Part shown: one piece after another, positions 1-8,863 of the stretch | How positions within the stretch are numbered: the first letter of the stretch is position 1 | How the letters are laid out: each line of letters starts with the position of its first letter | The notes under the pieces: generated by a model | Database searches by the model: none | Told to the model about the DNA's origin: nothing | What the model saw: the letters and a program-made list of their open reading frames with translations, nothing else | Origin: Dokdonia donghaensis DSW-1 | Lineage (GTDB): Bacteria > Bacteroidota > Bacteroidia > Flavobacteriales > Flavobacteriaceae | DNA: 64,000 nucleotides | Assembly (NCBI RefSeq): GCF_001653755.1 | Contig: NZ_CP015125.1 | Coordinates: forward strand, 2,613,501-2,677,500 | Direction: 5' to 3' | Position numbers and translations under genes: made by a program

Positions 1-1460
1 CGATTTTTGACAAAGAATCTGGTATTTTACGCTCATCGCACGTAGGTAATGCTGCAGATCTCTCGGTTGCTATAAACAGCCAAGAGCCCTTTGTAGTAGA
101 GCCATTTACGTATGATATTAATGCTCCAAAACAGGAGGTACAACATCAAATTGCAAAACTTAAGTCATTTTATCGCTTTGATAACTTTGGGAAGTTAAGT
201 GCTCAGGTAGATTACCAGCGCAATAACAGACTTGAGTTTGACATACGTCGCGACAGCGATGACTTGAGACCATCTATTGATCTACAACTTGAAACTATAG
301 GAGGAAAAATAGATTTTGACTACACGGCAGATAATACCATTACCGCAAAGGTGGGTATTTCTGGAAGGTACCAAGATCACTTTCCCGACCCCGTTACTGG
401 AGTACGAAGACTAATACCAGATTATCAAGGTTATGACTTTGGTATTTATGCATTAGGGTCTAAAGTCTTTGGAAAGTGGACTATAGAGGCAGGTGCAAGA
501 TATGATTACAACCGCATCAATGCAGAGAAGTTTTACATCACAAGCCTCTGGGAAGCCAGAGAATATGATGTAAACTTTGCTCAGTTTGAAGTTGAAGAAT
601 TTGAAAATCAAATATTTGTAAGACCAGAATTTGAGTATCACAATTTCTCAGCAACAGCAGGAGCCTCTTATGAGGTAAATGATGCGACTACGGTTTCCTT
701 AAACTATGCACTGGCATCTCGCTCGCCTAATGTGTCAGAATTATTTTCTGATGGATTACACCAGAGTGCTGCCCGTCTAGAGCTAGGGGACCTAAGTTTT
801 AATCAAGAAGTCGCAAATAAAATTTCATTAAATTTTACAAGATCTACAGACACTTGGAGTTTTACTATTGCTCCGTTTGCAAACTTTATTGAGGATTTTA
901 TCCTTATAGAGCCTACAGGCGTACAGCAAACCTTAAGAGGCAGTTTTCCTGTATGGGAGTATAGACAGACACAAGCCAGACTGTTAGGTTTTGACATAGA
1001 TAACAACGTGCAAGTAACAGATCGTTTTGAATTTTCTAACCAGTTTTCGCTGGTAAAAGGAAAGGATGTAACCTTTGACAGAGCTTTAATTAATGTGCCT
1101 TCGGCAAGTACGCGTAACACTGTTACATATACAATACCGTCTGTAAATAATTTGAAGCTGTCACTTGAAAGTAACTATGTATTTCGTCAAAATGAGTTTC
1201 CAGACACAAACTTTGACGTTTTTCTACCTGAGACTAACACAACAGAGTTAGTAGATATAAGCACACCTCCCGATGCGTATCATCTTCTCAACTTTAGAAG
1301 CTCTATTGATTTTGCAATAAATGATAAGAGCAATCTTAATGTAGGTCTTATGGTAAACAATCTATTTGACACCTCTTACAGGGAGTACTTAAATCGCCAG
1401 CGCTATTTTGCAGATGATTTAGGTAGAAATGTTTTATTACAAATTAAAATTAATTATTAA
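1..1460 (+). CDS. TonB-dependent outer-membrane receptor, C-terminal part (5' end outside window)
   Basis: The frame is open from base 3 to the TAA at 1458-1460, so the gene enters the window from the left; a TTG at 264 is internal, not the start. About 485 residues are visible. They show alternating aromatic and polar beta-strand patterns of a TonB-dependent receptor barrel, with the late motif ASRSPNVSELFSDG and the closing strand ending LLQIKINY, an aromatic C-terminus typical of outer-membrane barrels. Plug and TonB box lie outside. The substrate cannot be read from this part. The next gene, 37 nt downstream on the same strand, is a small secreted lipoprotein, so the two probably form one uptake unit. 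Family confidence is high, substrate unknown. Confidence 0.9.
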   Translation, partial: IFDKESGILRSSHVGNAADLSVAINSQEPFVVEPFTYDINAPKQEVQHQIAKLKSFYRFDNFGKLSAQVDYQRNNRLEFDIRRDSDDLRPSIDLQLETIGGKIDFDYTADNTITAKVGISGRYQDHFPDPVTGVRRLIPDYQGYDFGIYALGSKVFGKWTIEAGARYDYNRINAEKFYITSLWEAREYDVNFAQFEVEEFENQIFVRPEFEYHNFSATAGASYEVNDATTVSLNYALASRSPNVSELFSDGLHQSAARLELGDLSFNQEVANKISLNFTRSTDTWSFTIAPFANFIEDFILIEPTGVQQTLRGSFPVWEYRQTQARLLGFDIDNNVQVTDRFEFSNQFSLVKGKDVTFDRALINVPSASTRNTVTYTIPSVNNLKLSLESNYVFRQNEFPDTNFDVFLPETNTTELVDISTPPDAYHLLNFRSSIDFAINDKSNLNVGLMVNNLFDTSYREYLNRQRYFADDLGRNVLLQIKINY

Positions 1461-1465
1461 ATCTA

Positions 1466-1481
1466 CGCTTTCGCGAAAGCG
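1466..1481. repeat. 16-bp palindrome CGCTTTCGCGAAAGCG, copy 1 (intergenic)
   Basis: Exact copy in the 37-nt gap between the receptor stop and the lipoprotein start. It extends to the 18-mer ACGC...GCGT (1465-1482). It has no U-tract, so it is not a normal terminator. Confidence 0.95.
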
Positions 1482-1497
1482 TAACAACACACAAACT

Positions 1498-2058
1498 ATG
1501 AAAAATTTTAGAAATTACACGCTTATTGCCCTTACTGCTATTAGTCTTGCAGCTTGTTCTAGTGATGATGATGGAGATACTCCAGAAATAATCAATGAAG
1601 AAGAGGTAATAACAACCTTAAATCTTACACTACAGTCTGGAGCAGAAACGATTGTTCTTACATCACAAGATCTTGATGGAGATGGTCCTAATGCACCTAC
1701 AATTACTGTATCTGGTAACTTAGATATAAGCACTGTTTATAACGGTACTGTAGAGTTTCTTAACGAAACAGAAAGCCCAGCAGAGGATATTACCGAAGAG
1801 GTAGAAGAAGAGGCAGATGAGCACCAAGTATTTTATACTCCAAGTGCAGGAGTAGATGCAGCGATTGCATACGGTAACTTTGATAGTGATAATAACCCAC
1901 TTGGTACTGTGGTAACACTTACTACCGGAGCAACTGCTGGTACAGGTACACTTACAGTTACCCTACGTCACGAGCCTACTAAGCCTAACGATGGAACGTT
2001 AAGTGATGCTGGTGGAGAAACAGATATTCAAGTTACTTTTCCTGTTACTGTTGAGTAA
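1498..2058 (+). CDS. small secreted lipoprotein, partner of the upstream TonB receptor
   Basis: 186 residues from the ATG at 1498; this start places a lipoprotein signal at the N-terminus (MKNFRNYTLIALTAISLAAC, lipobox LAAC) followed by an acidic SSDDDGD tail, the usual flavobacterial surface-export pattern. The frame is open further upstream, to 1429, but that would overlap the receptor and hide the signal peptide. The body has repeated beta-strand-like segments and an acidic stretch around residue 100. It resembles small lipoproteins that automated annotation calls 'type 1 periplasmic binding fold' proteins next to TonB receptors, but I cannot assign a ligand. A strong terminator follows. 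Confidence 0.8.
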   Translation: MKNFRNYTLIALTAISLAACSSDDDGDTPEIINEEEVITTLNLTLQSGAETIVLTSQDLDGDGPNAPTITVSGNLDISTVYNGTVEFLNETESPAEDITEEVEEEADEHQVFYTPSAGVDAAIAYGNFDSDNNPLGTVVTLTTGATAGTGTLTVTLRHEPTKPNDGTLSDAGGETDIQVTFPVTVE

Positions 2059-2080
2059 TGTAAAGTAAGTATACTTTTAA

Positions 2081-2120
2081 TAATAAAAGGGATAGCGCTA
2101 TTGCGCTATCCCTTTTATTA
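2081..2120. terminator. bidirectional Rho-independent terminator
   Basis: An 18-bp perfect stem (arms 2081-2098 and 2103-2120) with a TATT loop. The GC core GGGATAGCGC is flanked by A-rich and T-rich arms. It lies between convergent genes ending at 2058 and 2137 and can serve both. Confidence 0.9.
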
Positions 2121-2136
2121 TTTTATGATGTATGTC

Positions 2137-3687
2137 CTACTGTTGTGGTGGTGCCTGTGCTCCTTCTTGTTCTGGTTTTTCAAAAAGACTCATTACTGCT
2201 CTTCCCAAAAACTCTGTTACATCACCTGCTATAAGTCCTTCTATACCATATTGATTTACGGCAACATCTGCTGCTAGACCGTGAAAGTATACTCCCATCA
2301 TTGCTGCTTCCATAGGGTGGTATCCTTGTGCTAGATGCCCAGTAATGACTCCTGTAAGCACATCTCCTGTTCCTGCTGTAGATAGACCTGGATTACCCGT
2401 AGTATTAATATAAAGCTGCATATCATACACTGTAATAGTGTGTGCTCCTTTTATAACTATGATAACATTATGATTTTTTGCAAATTTTGCTGTTTTTTCT
2501 AGCTTATCAAAGTCGTCATCCCACTTCCCTACTAGCCTCTCTAATTCACCTGGATGAGGTGTGAGTATAGACAAAGCAGGTACTTGCTTCATAAGTGCAG
2601 GTCGCTTTGCTATTATGTTTATAGCATCTGCATCAATAACTAGTGGAGCTTTCTGAGATTTTAAGAAAGACTCCATCGCTGCAACAGTTTTCTCATCTGT
2701 TCCCATACCTGGACCTATTGCAATCGCATTTGCCTCTGTCTGAAAATCTATCTCCTCAAAAACTTTCCCATTAAAGTTATCTGTTTCAACCATTACTTCT
2801 GGCAATGCTGTTTGTAAAATAGGTACTCCTATTTGTGGTACATAAGCAGTTACAAGGCCACTTCCAGCTCTTAGCGCTGCCTTACTTGCAAGTTGTACAG
2901 CACCCATTTTTCCAAAACTTCCACCTATAATTAAACTGTGGCCAAACATCCCTTTATGAGTATACTGTGAGCGACCTTTATACATTTGCTGTATTTCAGG
3001 TTTACTTATGAGCTTCACATCTGAAGGTGTGGTTGCTAGATATTCTGGGTCCAGACCTATATCAATAGTATCCCACATATTTATATACTTCCCTGTTTCT
3101 GGCAAGAAGAAAGCGAGCTTAGGAGACATAAAACTCAATACAAATGTTGAATGCACAACAATATCATCCTTGTCAAGACCTCTATCTCCATACATACCAG
3201 ATGGTATATCTATAGATAATGTATAGGCTTTAGACTCATTTATTTTTACAAAAAGTGCTTTTACCCAATCTTCTGGACATCTGTTAAGCCCTATTCCAAA
3301 AATTCCGTCTACCACAATATCTTGCGGACTTATCTCTGGAAAGTTTTCTACTCCCTTAATTATCTCAGGCCATTTTTTTACTTCATTTTTAAGAGCCTCA
3401 TACGCCTTTAAAAAATCTGTAGATCGCTTATCGTTACAATCTACAATGTATGTATCTACGTTATAGCCATTTTTAAGTAATAACCTTGCTATAACTAAGG
3501 CATCACCACCATTATTTCCTATACCACAAAAGACTTTAATAGGTACTGGCTGTCCTTGCAATCGTTTATGCATCCACTCATATACATAACCTCCGGCGCG
3601 CTCCATTAGGTTATAAGATGGTATACCCTCCTTCTCTATTGTTACTTTGTCTGCTTCGTATAGTTGTTTAGAACTAAAAATCTTCAT
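2137..3687 (-). CDS. nnr: bifunctional NAD(P)H-hydrate epimerase / ADP-dependent dehydratase
   Basis: 516 residues, the usual length for the fused repair enzyme. The N-terminal YjeF_N domain (about 1-215) carries GIGNNGGDALVIARLL near residue 56 and epimerises the R and S forms of damaged NAD(P)HX. The C-terminal ribokinase-like YjeF_C domain (about 230-505) has GPGMG near 325 and the catalytic motif NPGLSTAGTGDVLTG near 433-448 and dehydrates S-NAD(P)HX with ADP. The start MKIFSSKQLYEAD matches the family. The gene stands alone, diverging from the threonine operon. A short Gln/Pro-rich tail (GAQAPPQQ) closes the protein and is not part of either domain. Confidence 0.96.
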   Translation of the reverse strand: MKIFSSKQLYEADKVTIEKEGIPSYNLMERAGGYVYEWMHKRLQGQPVPIKVFCGIGNNGGDALVIARLLLKNGYNVDTYIVDCNDKRSTDFLKAYEALKNEVKKWPEIIKGVENFPEISPQDIVVDGIFGIGLNRCPEDWVKALFVKINESKAYTLSIDIPSGMYGDRGLDKDDIVVHSTFVLSFMSPKLAFFLPETGKYINMWDTIDIGLDPEYLATTPSDVKLISKPEIQQMYKGRSQYTHKGMFGHSLIIGGSFGKMGAVQLASKAALRAGSGLVTAYVPQIGVPILQTALPEVMVETDNFNGKVFEEIDFQTEANAIAIGPGMGTDEKTVAAMESFLKSQKAPLVIDADAINIIAKRPALMKQVPALSILTPHPGELERLVGKWDDDFDKLEKTAKFAKNHNVIIVIKGAHTITVYDMQLYINTTGNPGLSTAGTGDVLTGVITGHLAQGYHPMEAAMMGVYFHGLAADVAVNQYGIEGLIAGDVTEFLGRAVMSLFEKPEQEGAQAPPQQ

Positions 3688-3875
3688 AAGTATAGGTGTT
3701 AATGAGCTTCTTTGCTCTCAGTCATTAGTATAAGTAAGTGTATTATCAAAATAATGATAAGATCTATGTTCTATCATTAAATAAGAGAGAAAACTTTATA
3801 GAAATTATCACATTTACAATAAAGCAAGGATTGTTTATGGTTATTTATGATATCCGTAAAACTAAATTCTCTGCA

Positions 3876-3905
3876 TTGCCTGTTTAGGTAAAAGTAATAC
3901 ATTTA
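3876..3905 (+). promoter_or_regulatory. promoter of the threonine operon (Bacteroidota type)
   Basis: A -33 TTG (3876-3878), a spacer of exactly 19 nt, and a -7 box TACATTTA (3898-3905) match the Bacteroidota consensus TTG-N19-TAnnTTTG except for the last base. Transcription would begin near 3912, about 10 nt before the leader-peptide ATG at 3922. Confidence 0.65.
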
Positions 3906-3921
3906 CTTCATCACAGACAAG

Positions 3922-4020
3922 ATGATCGAAGCACAAAACATAACTACTTTTTATACTACCTCTATTACTATAGGTACAATTACCCCTATGGGGTATTCTG
4001 TATATATATCGTTCATTTAG
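3922..4020 (+). CDS. thrL: threonine/isoleucine-rich leader peptide of the thr operon
   Basis: A 32-codon ORF (ATG 3922, TAG 4018) reads MIEAQNITTFYTTSITIGTI followed by TPMGYSVYISFI. Seven codons are Thr and seven Ile, concentrated between residues 7 and 21. It lies directly after a consensus promoter and 88 nt before thrA. Known thr leader peptides (for example enterobacterial ThrL) are rich in the same two amino acids, because Ile is made from Thr, and use ribosome stalling to control the operon. Inside the ORF are two mutually exclusive small hairpins: ATAGG (3970-3974) with CCTAT (3985-3989), and TACCCC (3981-3986) with GGGGTA (3990-3995). I see no stem followed by a U-tract before thrA, so the downstream mechanism is unclear. 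Too short for standard ORF callers. Confidence 0.75.
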   Translation: MIEAQNITTFYTTSITIGTITPMGYSVYISFI

Positions 4021-4073
4021 TTTCCGTAGTCGCGGGACACTCTTCACACACACAAATTAGATTTATTCATTAG

Positions 4074-4091
4074 TTTTTACTCAGGTAAAAA
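4074..4091 (+). promoter_or_regulatory. AU-rich hairpin just upstream of thrA
   Basis: TTTTTAC (4074-4080) can pair with GTAAAAA (4085-4091) across a TCAG loop. The 3' arm ends on the A of the upstream candidate thrA start codon (4091). It is weak (six A-T and one G-C pairs) but could hide the translation start. Its role is inference. Confidence 0.3.
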
Positions 4092-4108
4092 TGACAAAGC
4101 ATTTGTAT

Positions 4109-6544
4109 ATGCGTGTATTAAAATTTGGAGGCACTTCTGTAGGAAGTGTAGAAAACATAGAAAAAACAATTGCCATCGTGGCAAACCAGGCAGCTCAAAG
4201 TCCTGTAGCCGTAGTCGTGTCTGCCCTAGGTGGTGTAACAGATTTGTTACTAAAGGCTGGAGCACTAGCAGCCAAAAAAGAAGAGAGCTACAAAGATATT
4301 CTTAAAGAAATCTCTCAAAAGCATATATCTTTTACAGATACGCTCACTGGTGGTAACCAAGAGGTTCTCAAAGCGATTACTTTACAAATGTCGCACCTAG
4401 AAGACTTACTTAAAGGTATCTATCTTATAAATGAACTCTCTCCAAAAACATTAAATAAACTAGCTGCCTATGGAGAACTTACAAGCAGTTACATCATAGC
4501 TGCTGCGTTTAAACATAAAAGTATAGATGCAAGTCTTAAAGATAGTAGAGAACTTATTATAACAGATGCAAACCATACAAAGGCTGGGGTTCTTTATGAG
4601 GTTACAAACCAAAACATCACCGCATATTTTGCAGAAAAGAAAGCACAAATCACTGTTCTAGGTGGATTTATCGCGCGTACAGAGGCAGGTGATACAAGTA
4701 CACTAGGTCGTGGAGGATCAGACTTTACTGCGGCTATAATTGCAGCAGCCCTAGATGTAGAGCAACTAGAAATCTGGACAGATGTAAGCGGTATGTTTTC
4801 GGCAAATCCAAAGCTGGTAAAACAGGCAAAACCCATACAAGAAATTTCATACCACGAGGCTATGGAGTTATCACATTTTGGAGCAAAAGTACTCTACCCT
4901 CCTACTATTGTACCCGTATTGAGTAAAAACATACCTATCTACATTAAAAATACAATGGCTCCAGAAGAGGCCGGTACGCGCATAGGTAATCAAGACATTG
5001 CACACCCCAACCCGATTAAAGGAATATCTCACATAAGTGATGTGGCTTTATTAACCCTTGAGGGAGCAGGTATGGTAGGAATATCTGGTATCTCAAAACG
5101 TCTATTTGAGGTACTATCGCAACAGCAAGTTAATATCATACTCATTACTCAAGCTTCCAGTGAGCACAGTATCTGTATAGGTGTGATGGAGGCAGATGCC
5201 TTACGTGCAAAAACAGCGATAGAAACAGAGTTTGCTTACGAACTATCGTTGCATAAAATTGACCCGGTAATTGTTGAGACGTCTCTAGCAATTATCGCCC
5301 TTGTAGGTGAATCTATGAAAAGTCATCAAGGCATCTCAGGAAAAATGTTTTCTACCCTAGGTAGAAACAATGTAAACATACGCGCCATTGCACAAGGAGC
5401 AAGTGAGAAAAACATATCTGCCGTAATTGCTCAGAAAGATGTAAAAAAAGCTCTTAACAGTCTACACGAAGTATTTTTTGAAGGTAACCGCAAGCAAATT
5501 AACCTGTTTATTACGGGGGTAGGTAACGTAGGCGCAAAGCTTCTTGAGCAAATCAATAACCAAAAGCAATACCTTAAAGAGCACCTCAACCTCAACATAC
5601 GAGTGCTAGGACTTTCTAACAGTCGCAAGATGCTCGTATCGCAAGAGCCTATAGACCTCAATAACTGGGAAGCACAACTAGATGGAGGTGAGAAAGCAGA
5701 TGTTTTACGCTTTCGCGAAAGCGTGATAAACCTCAACCAGCGCAACTCAGTTTTTGTAGACATCACCGCAAATGAACCTGTGGCAATGGCATATGAGGAA
5801 TACTTAAGAAATAGCATTGCCGTGGTTGCTTGTAATAAAATAGCTGCCGCAGGTAAGCAAGAGTATTATGCAAATCTCAAAAGACTTAGCCGCAAGTACA
5901 ACGCTCCATTTAAGTTTGAGACTAACGTGGGCGCAGGACTGCCTATAATAGACACCTTGCAAAACCTAATTGCCTCTGGTGATAGAATTACTAAGGTACA
6001 AGCCGTACTCTCGGGAAGCTTAAACTTTGTTTTTAACAACTTTAAAAGTGGTGGTAGCTTTTATGACGTGGTACAAGAAGCCAAAGAAGAAGGATATACA
6101 GAGCCAGACCCACGCATAGATTTAAGCGGTGTAGATGTGGCACGTAAAATTCTTATACTAGCTAGAGAAAGCGGTCTTGAACTAGAGCTAGAAAATATTA
6201 CAAACACACCTTTTTTAACCAAAAACAATCTGGATAGTACAGACGTGCCTCACTTTTTTGAAACACTCAAAGAAGACGCAGCACACTTTGAAAAATTAGT
6301 TGCCGATGCTACAGCAGCAGGCAAACGCCTTAAGTATGTAGCCCAGCTAGATAATGGTAAAGCAAGCGTAGGCTTACAGTCTGTAGGCGCAGACAGTCCG
6401 TTTTACAACCTTGAAGGGTCAGATAATATTGTTTTATTTTACACAGCACGTTATCCAGAGCAACCGCTTATTGTAAAAGGTGCAGGTGCAGGAGGAGATG
6501 TTACCGCCAGCGGACTCTTCAGTGATATCATAAGACTTAGATAA
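4109..6544 (+). CDS. thrA: bifunctional aspartate kinase / homoserine dehydrogenase
   Basis: 811 residues. The start is taken as the second Met (MRVLKFGGTSVGS), which aligns with ThrA proteins; an in-frame ATG at 4091 would add six residues. The aspartokinase domain spans about 1-300 with KFGGTSVG at the N-terminus and a GRGGSD motif. Two ACT-type regulatory segments follow (about 315-460), implying allosteric feedback by an amino acid, as in the family. Homoserine dehydrogenase starts near residue 465 with the nucleotide-binding VGNVGAKLL and ends in GAGAGGDVTASGLFSD. It catalyses the first and third steps of the aspartate-to-threonine pathway. The palindrome at 5708 encodes residues 534-538 (RFRES). 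thrB follows after 7 nt. Confidence 0.97.
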   Translation: MRVLKFGGTSVGSVENIEKTIAIVANQAAQSPVAVVVSALGGVTDLLLKAGALAAKKEESYKDILKEISQKHISFTDTLTGGNQEVLKAITLQMSHLEDLLKGIYLINELSPKTLNKLAAYGELTSSYIIAAAFKHKSIDASLKDSRELIITDANHTKAGVLYEVTNQNITAYFAEKKAQITVLGGFIARTEAGDTSTLGRGGSDFTAAIIAAALDVEQLEIWTDVSGMFSANPKLVKQAKPIQEISYHEAMELSHFGAKVLYPPTIVPVLSKNIPIYIKNTMAPEEAGTRIGNQDIAHPNPIKGISHISDVALLTLEGAGMVGISGISKRLFEVLSQQQVNIILITQASSEHSICIGVMEADALRAKTAIETEFAYELSLHKIDPVIVETSLAIIALVGESMKSHQGISGKMFSTLGRNNVNIRAIAQGASEKNISAVIAQKDVKKALNSLHEVFFEGNRKQINLFITGVGNVGAKLLEQINNQKQYLKEHLNLNIRVLGLSNSRKMLVSQEPIDLNNWEAQLDGGEKADVLRFRESVINLNQRNSVFVDITANEPVAMAYEEYLRNSIAVVACNKIAAAGKQEYYANLKRLSRKYNAPFKFETNVGAGLPIIDTLQNLIASGDRITKVQAVLSGSLNFVFNNFKSGGSFYDVVQEAKEEGYTEPDPRIDLSGVDVARKILILARESGLELELENITNTPFLTKNNLDSTDVPHFFETLKEDAAHFEKLVADATAAGKRLKYVAQLDNGKASVGLQSVGADSPFYNLEGSDNIVLFYTARYPEQPLIVKGAGAGGDVTASGLFSDIIRLR
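5708..5723. repeat. 16-bp palindrome, copy 2 (inside thrA)
   Basis: Exact copy within the homoserine dehydrogenase part of thrA, read as RFRES (residues 534-538). Confidence 0.95.
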
Positions 6545-6551
6545 TTTTAAT

Positions 6552-7508
6552 ATGTCTCAAAAAACACATAAAGAAAGCTCTAAAACTCGTGAGGAGATAC
6601 GCATTTTTTGCCCCGCAACTGTTGCAAACGTAAACTGCGGTTTTGACTCGCTAGGTTTTGCCCTTGAGGGCATAGGTGACGAGATGGTTTTTAGAAAAAC
6701 TACTGATAAAGGTGTTACCATTACAAAAATTACGGGTGACGATTTACCTATGGAGGCGCATAATAATGTTGCCGGTGTGGCAGGTAATGCAATGCTAGAA
6801 GACATACAAGCAGATTTTGGCGTAGCTATCGAAATTTATAAAAAAATACGATGTGGTTCTGGTATAGGCAGCAGCAGTGCAAGCGCGGCTGGGGCCGTTT
6901 ACGGCATTAATCAATTACTTGATGAGCCATTATCTAATCTTGAACTCACTCGCTATGCTATGAAGGGAGAAGCACTTGCAAGTGGTAATGAACACGCAGA
7001 TAATGTAGCTCCTTGTATTTATGGAGGCACAACGCTAGTTACCGGCTACTCCCCTCTTAAAATTATAGCGCTCCCACCTATGGAAACGGTATACGTAGGT
7101 ATACTACACCCGCATATTACCATAAAAACCAAAGAAGCAAGGGAGATTTTACCTAAAACGGTACCTCTTGCAGATGCCATTAAGCAATCGCAACATCTAG
7201 CCGGTTTTGTTGCCTCGCTATATGAATGGGATAAAGAACTTTTTACCGAGAGTATACAAGATGTGCTTGTAGAGCCCCACCGCAAGCAATTGATTCCGCA
7301 TTTTGATGAGATACGTACTATTTCTAAAGAGAACCAATGCATTGCCTTTGGTATTTCTGGTAGTGGGCCTAGTATGTTTTGTCTCGCTTTCGCGAAAGCG
7401 CACATAGACTCATATCTAGCTAAGAGTGTAGCCTTGTATCAAGAAAACGGTCTCCAAGTAGACAGCTACTCCAGCCGAATTTCTGGAACGGGTTGCCATA
7501 TCATATAA
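6552..7508 (+). CDS. thrB: homoserine kinase
   Basis: 318 residues, GHMP kinase family. The ATP-binding motif GSGIGSSSASAAGAV lies near 101-115, the N-terminal substrate segment is PATVANVNCGFDSLG, and the C-terminal glycine motif FGISGSGPSMF is near 264. It phosphorylates homoserine for threonine synthesis. It follows thrA by 7 nt and is surely co-transcribed. A 13-residue charged N-terminal extension precedes the family core. A hairpin terminator follows immediately, so threonine synthase (thrC), often the third gene of this operon, is missing here. The palindrome at 7385 encodes AFAKA (279-283) near the C-terminus. Confidence 0.96.
   Translation: MSQKTHKESSKTREEIRIFCPATVANVNCGFDSLGFALEGIGDEMVFRKTTDKGVTITKITGDDLPMEAHNNVAGVAGNAMLEDIQADFGVAIEIYKKIRCGSGIGSSSASAAGAVYGINQLLDEPLSNLELTRYAMKGEALASGNEHADNVAPCIYGGTTLVTGYSPLKIIALPPMETVYVGILHPHITIKTKEAREILPKTVPLADAIKQSQHLAGFVASLYEWDKELFTESIQDVLVEPHRKQLIPHFDEIRTISKENQCIAFGISGSGPSMFCLAFAKAHIDSYLAKSVALYQENGLQVDSYSSRISGTGCHII
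7385..7400. repeat. 16-bp palindrome, copy 3 (inside thrB)
   Basis: Exact copy in the last fifth of thrB, read as AFAKA (residues 279-283). Confidence 0.95.
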
Positions 7509-7516
7509 TACAATAA

Positions 7517-7545
7517 AAAATGCCGAGCAATTGCCCGGCATTCTT
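7517..7545. terminator. terminator after thrB
   Basis: TGCCGAGCAA (7521-7530) pairs with TTGCCCGGCA (7531-7540) with one mismatch; flanking A and T runs give it terminator character on both strands. It lies between convergent genes ending at 7508 and 7573. Confidence 0.75.
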
Positions 7546-7572
7546 CTTTGGTTGGATTGTGAAAGTAATTAA

Positions 7573-8862
7573 TTATTCACTCTGACCATACTTCTCTGCA
7601 TATCGCTTTGCAAGCTTAGTCTGGTGTGATTCTAAACTAATATCACGACCTTGTATAAAGGCTCTAGATAGATTGTTACCTCTCATATCTAACGCATTGC
7701 CATCACTTATAAAAAGTGTAGCATCTTTACCAGGCGCTAGCGTACCAGTTGTAGAAGCTATCCCCATAATTTTAGCAGGATTTAAAGTTATCATTTTAAG
7801 CGCATCTTCATCGCTTAACCCAAATTGTGTTACTTGACCTGCATAAAAAGGCAGGTTACGCACTTGCCAGTACTCTGCATCATAGCCTAAAGCTACAGTC
7901 ACACCTGCATCTGTAAGTAACTTTGGTAATTTATAAGGTAGGTCATAATCGTGATCTTCCATAGATGGTAGTCCTTGGACACGTTGTAGTATCACAGGTA
8001 TGTTTGCCTTAGCTAGTTCTTCTGCTACTTTATAAGATTGGTATCCTCCTACAAGCACTACATTAGTAAGTTGCATCTCTTTGGCAAATGCTATCACATC
8101 AAGAATTTGTTTTTGGTCATTTGCACTTATATATACTTTTTGTGTGCCGTTAAAGACATTCTTCATCGCATCAAAAGGTAAGTTTTTAGTTCCCTTAGCT
8201 TTACTGTAAGCTCTTGAGTTATTAAAAAACATTTTAATCTTATTTATATCCTCTTTATACGACTTGTTTGGCTTATAACCAGGCTCCTCACCTAGCCACC
8301 ATCTACCGCGACGCATTGTACGAGGCCAGTCCATAAAGATACCTTCATCTGTTTTATAAGCTGCATCTTCCCAGTTCCAAGCATCTAGCTGCACTACAGA
8401 AGATGCGCCAGAGATAGTCCCTCCTACAGGTCTAATCTGTGCCATAAGTACTCCGTTAGGACGCATAGATTCTACAACCTTAGACTCTGCATTATAAGCA
8501 ATGATACCACGTACGTGTGGGATCATCTCTCCTATCTCATCATAATCATTAGATTGTCTTACTGCGCCTACCTCTACAAGGCCTAGCGTTGTGTTTGTTG
8601 CTATAAAACCAGGATATACGTGTTTACCTGTGGCATTTATCACTGTTCCCTTTGTGGCGCTACCACCACTTTGAATTGTAGATATTTTACCATTTTCAAA
8701 TACGATAGTGGCATTATCTATTACGGTCCCATCACCTACGTGTGCTGTTGCTCCCGTTATTGTATAAGCAGTTGCTTGAGCAGGTGCAGGTGTTTGTTGT
8801 GCAATTGCTGTTGCTCCTAAAAGGAAAACAACGGCTACTAGTAATTGTTGTAGTGTTTTCAT
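7573..8862 (-). CDS. secreted amidohydrolase-like protein, metal motif degenerate
   Basis: 429 residues from the ATG at 8862, chosen because it starts a clean signal peptide (MKTLQQLLVAVVFLLGATAIAQQ); the longer frame to 8889 would overlap the upstream gene. The fold is the imidazolonepropionase/amidohydrolase type: an N-terminal VIDNATIVFENGKISTI beta-sandwich strand and a C-terminal TLNPAKIMGIASTTGTLAPGKDATLFI segment. The usual HxH metal ligands after the first strand are replaced: GKHVYPGFIATNTTLG near residues 76-91 has no His pair. It may therefore be inactive or structural. It starts one nucleotide after the stop of the 986-residue homologue, so the two are translated as a pair. Confidence 0.85.
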   Translation of the reverse strand: MKTLQQLLVAVVFLLGATAIAQQTPAPAQATAYTITGATAHVGDGTVIDNATIVFENGKISTIQSGGSATKGTVINATGKHVYPGFIATNTTLGLVEVGAVRQSNDYDEIGEMIPHVRGIIAYNAESKVVESMRPNGVLMAQIRPVGGTISGASSVVQLDAWNWEDAAYKTDEGIFMDWPRTMRRGRWWLGEEPGYKPNKSYKEDINKIKMFFNNSRAYSKAKGTKNLPFDAMKNVFNGTQKVYISANDQKQILDVIAFAKEMQLTNVVLVGGYQSYKVAEELAKANIPVILQRVQGLPSMEDHDYDLPYKLPKLLTDAGVTVALGYDAEYWQVRNLPFYAGQVTQFGLSDEDALKMITLNPAKIMGIASTTGTLAPGKDATLFISDGNALDMRGNNLSRAFIQGRDISLESHQTKLAKRYAEKYGQSE

Positions 8863-8863
8863 C

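Noticed and set aside
803..1120. 105-codon minus-strand frame inside the TonB receptor
   Set aside because: Shadow frame; the plus-strand receptor is clear.
3862..4053. 63-codon minus-strand frame over the thr leader region
   Set aside because: Lacks a recognisable product, lies antisense to the promoter and leader peptide, and is Cys/Arg-rich in a way typical of shadow frames.
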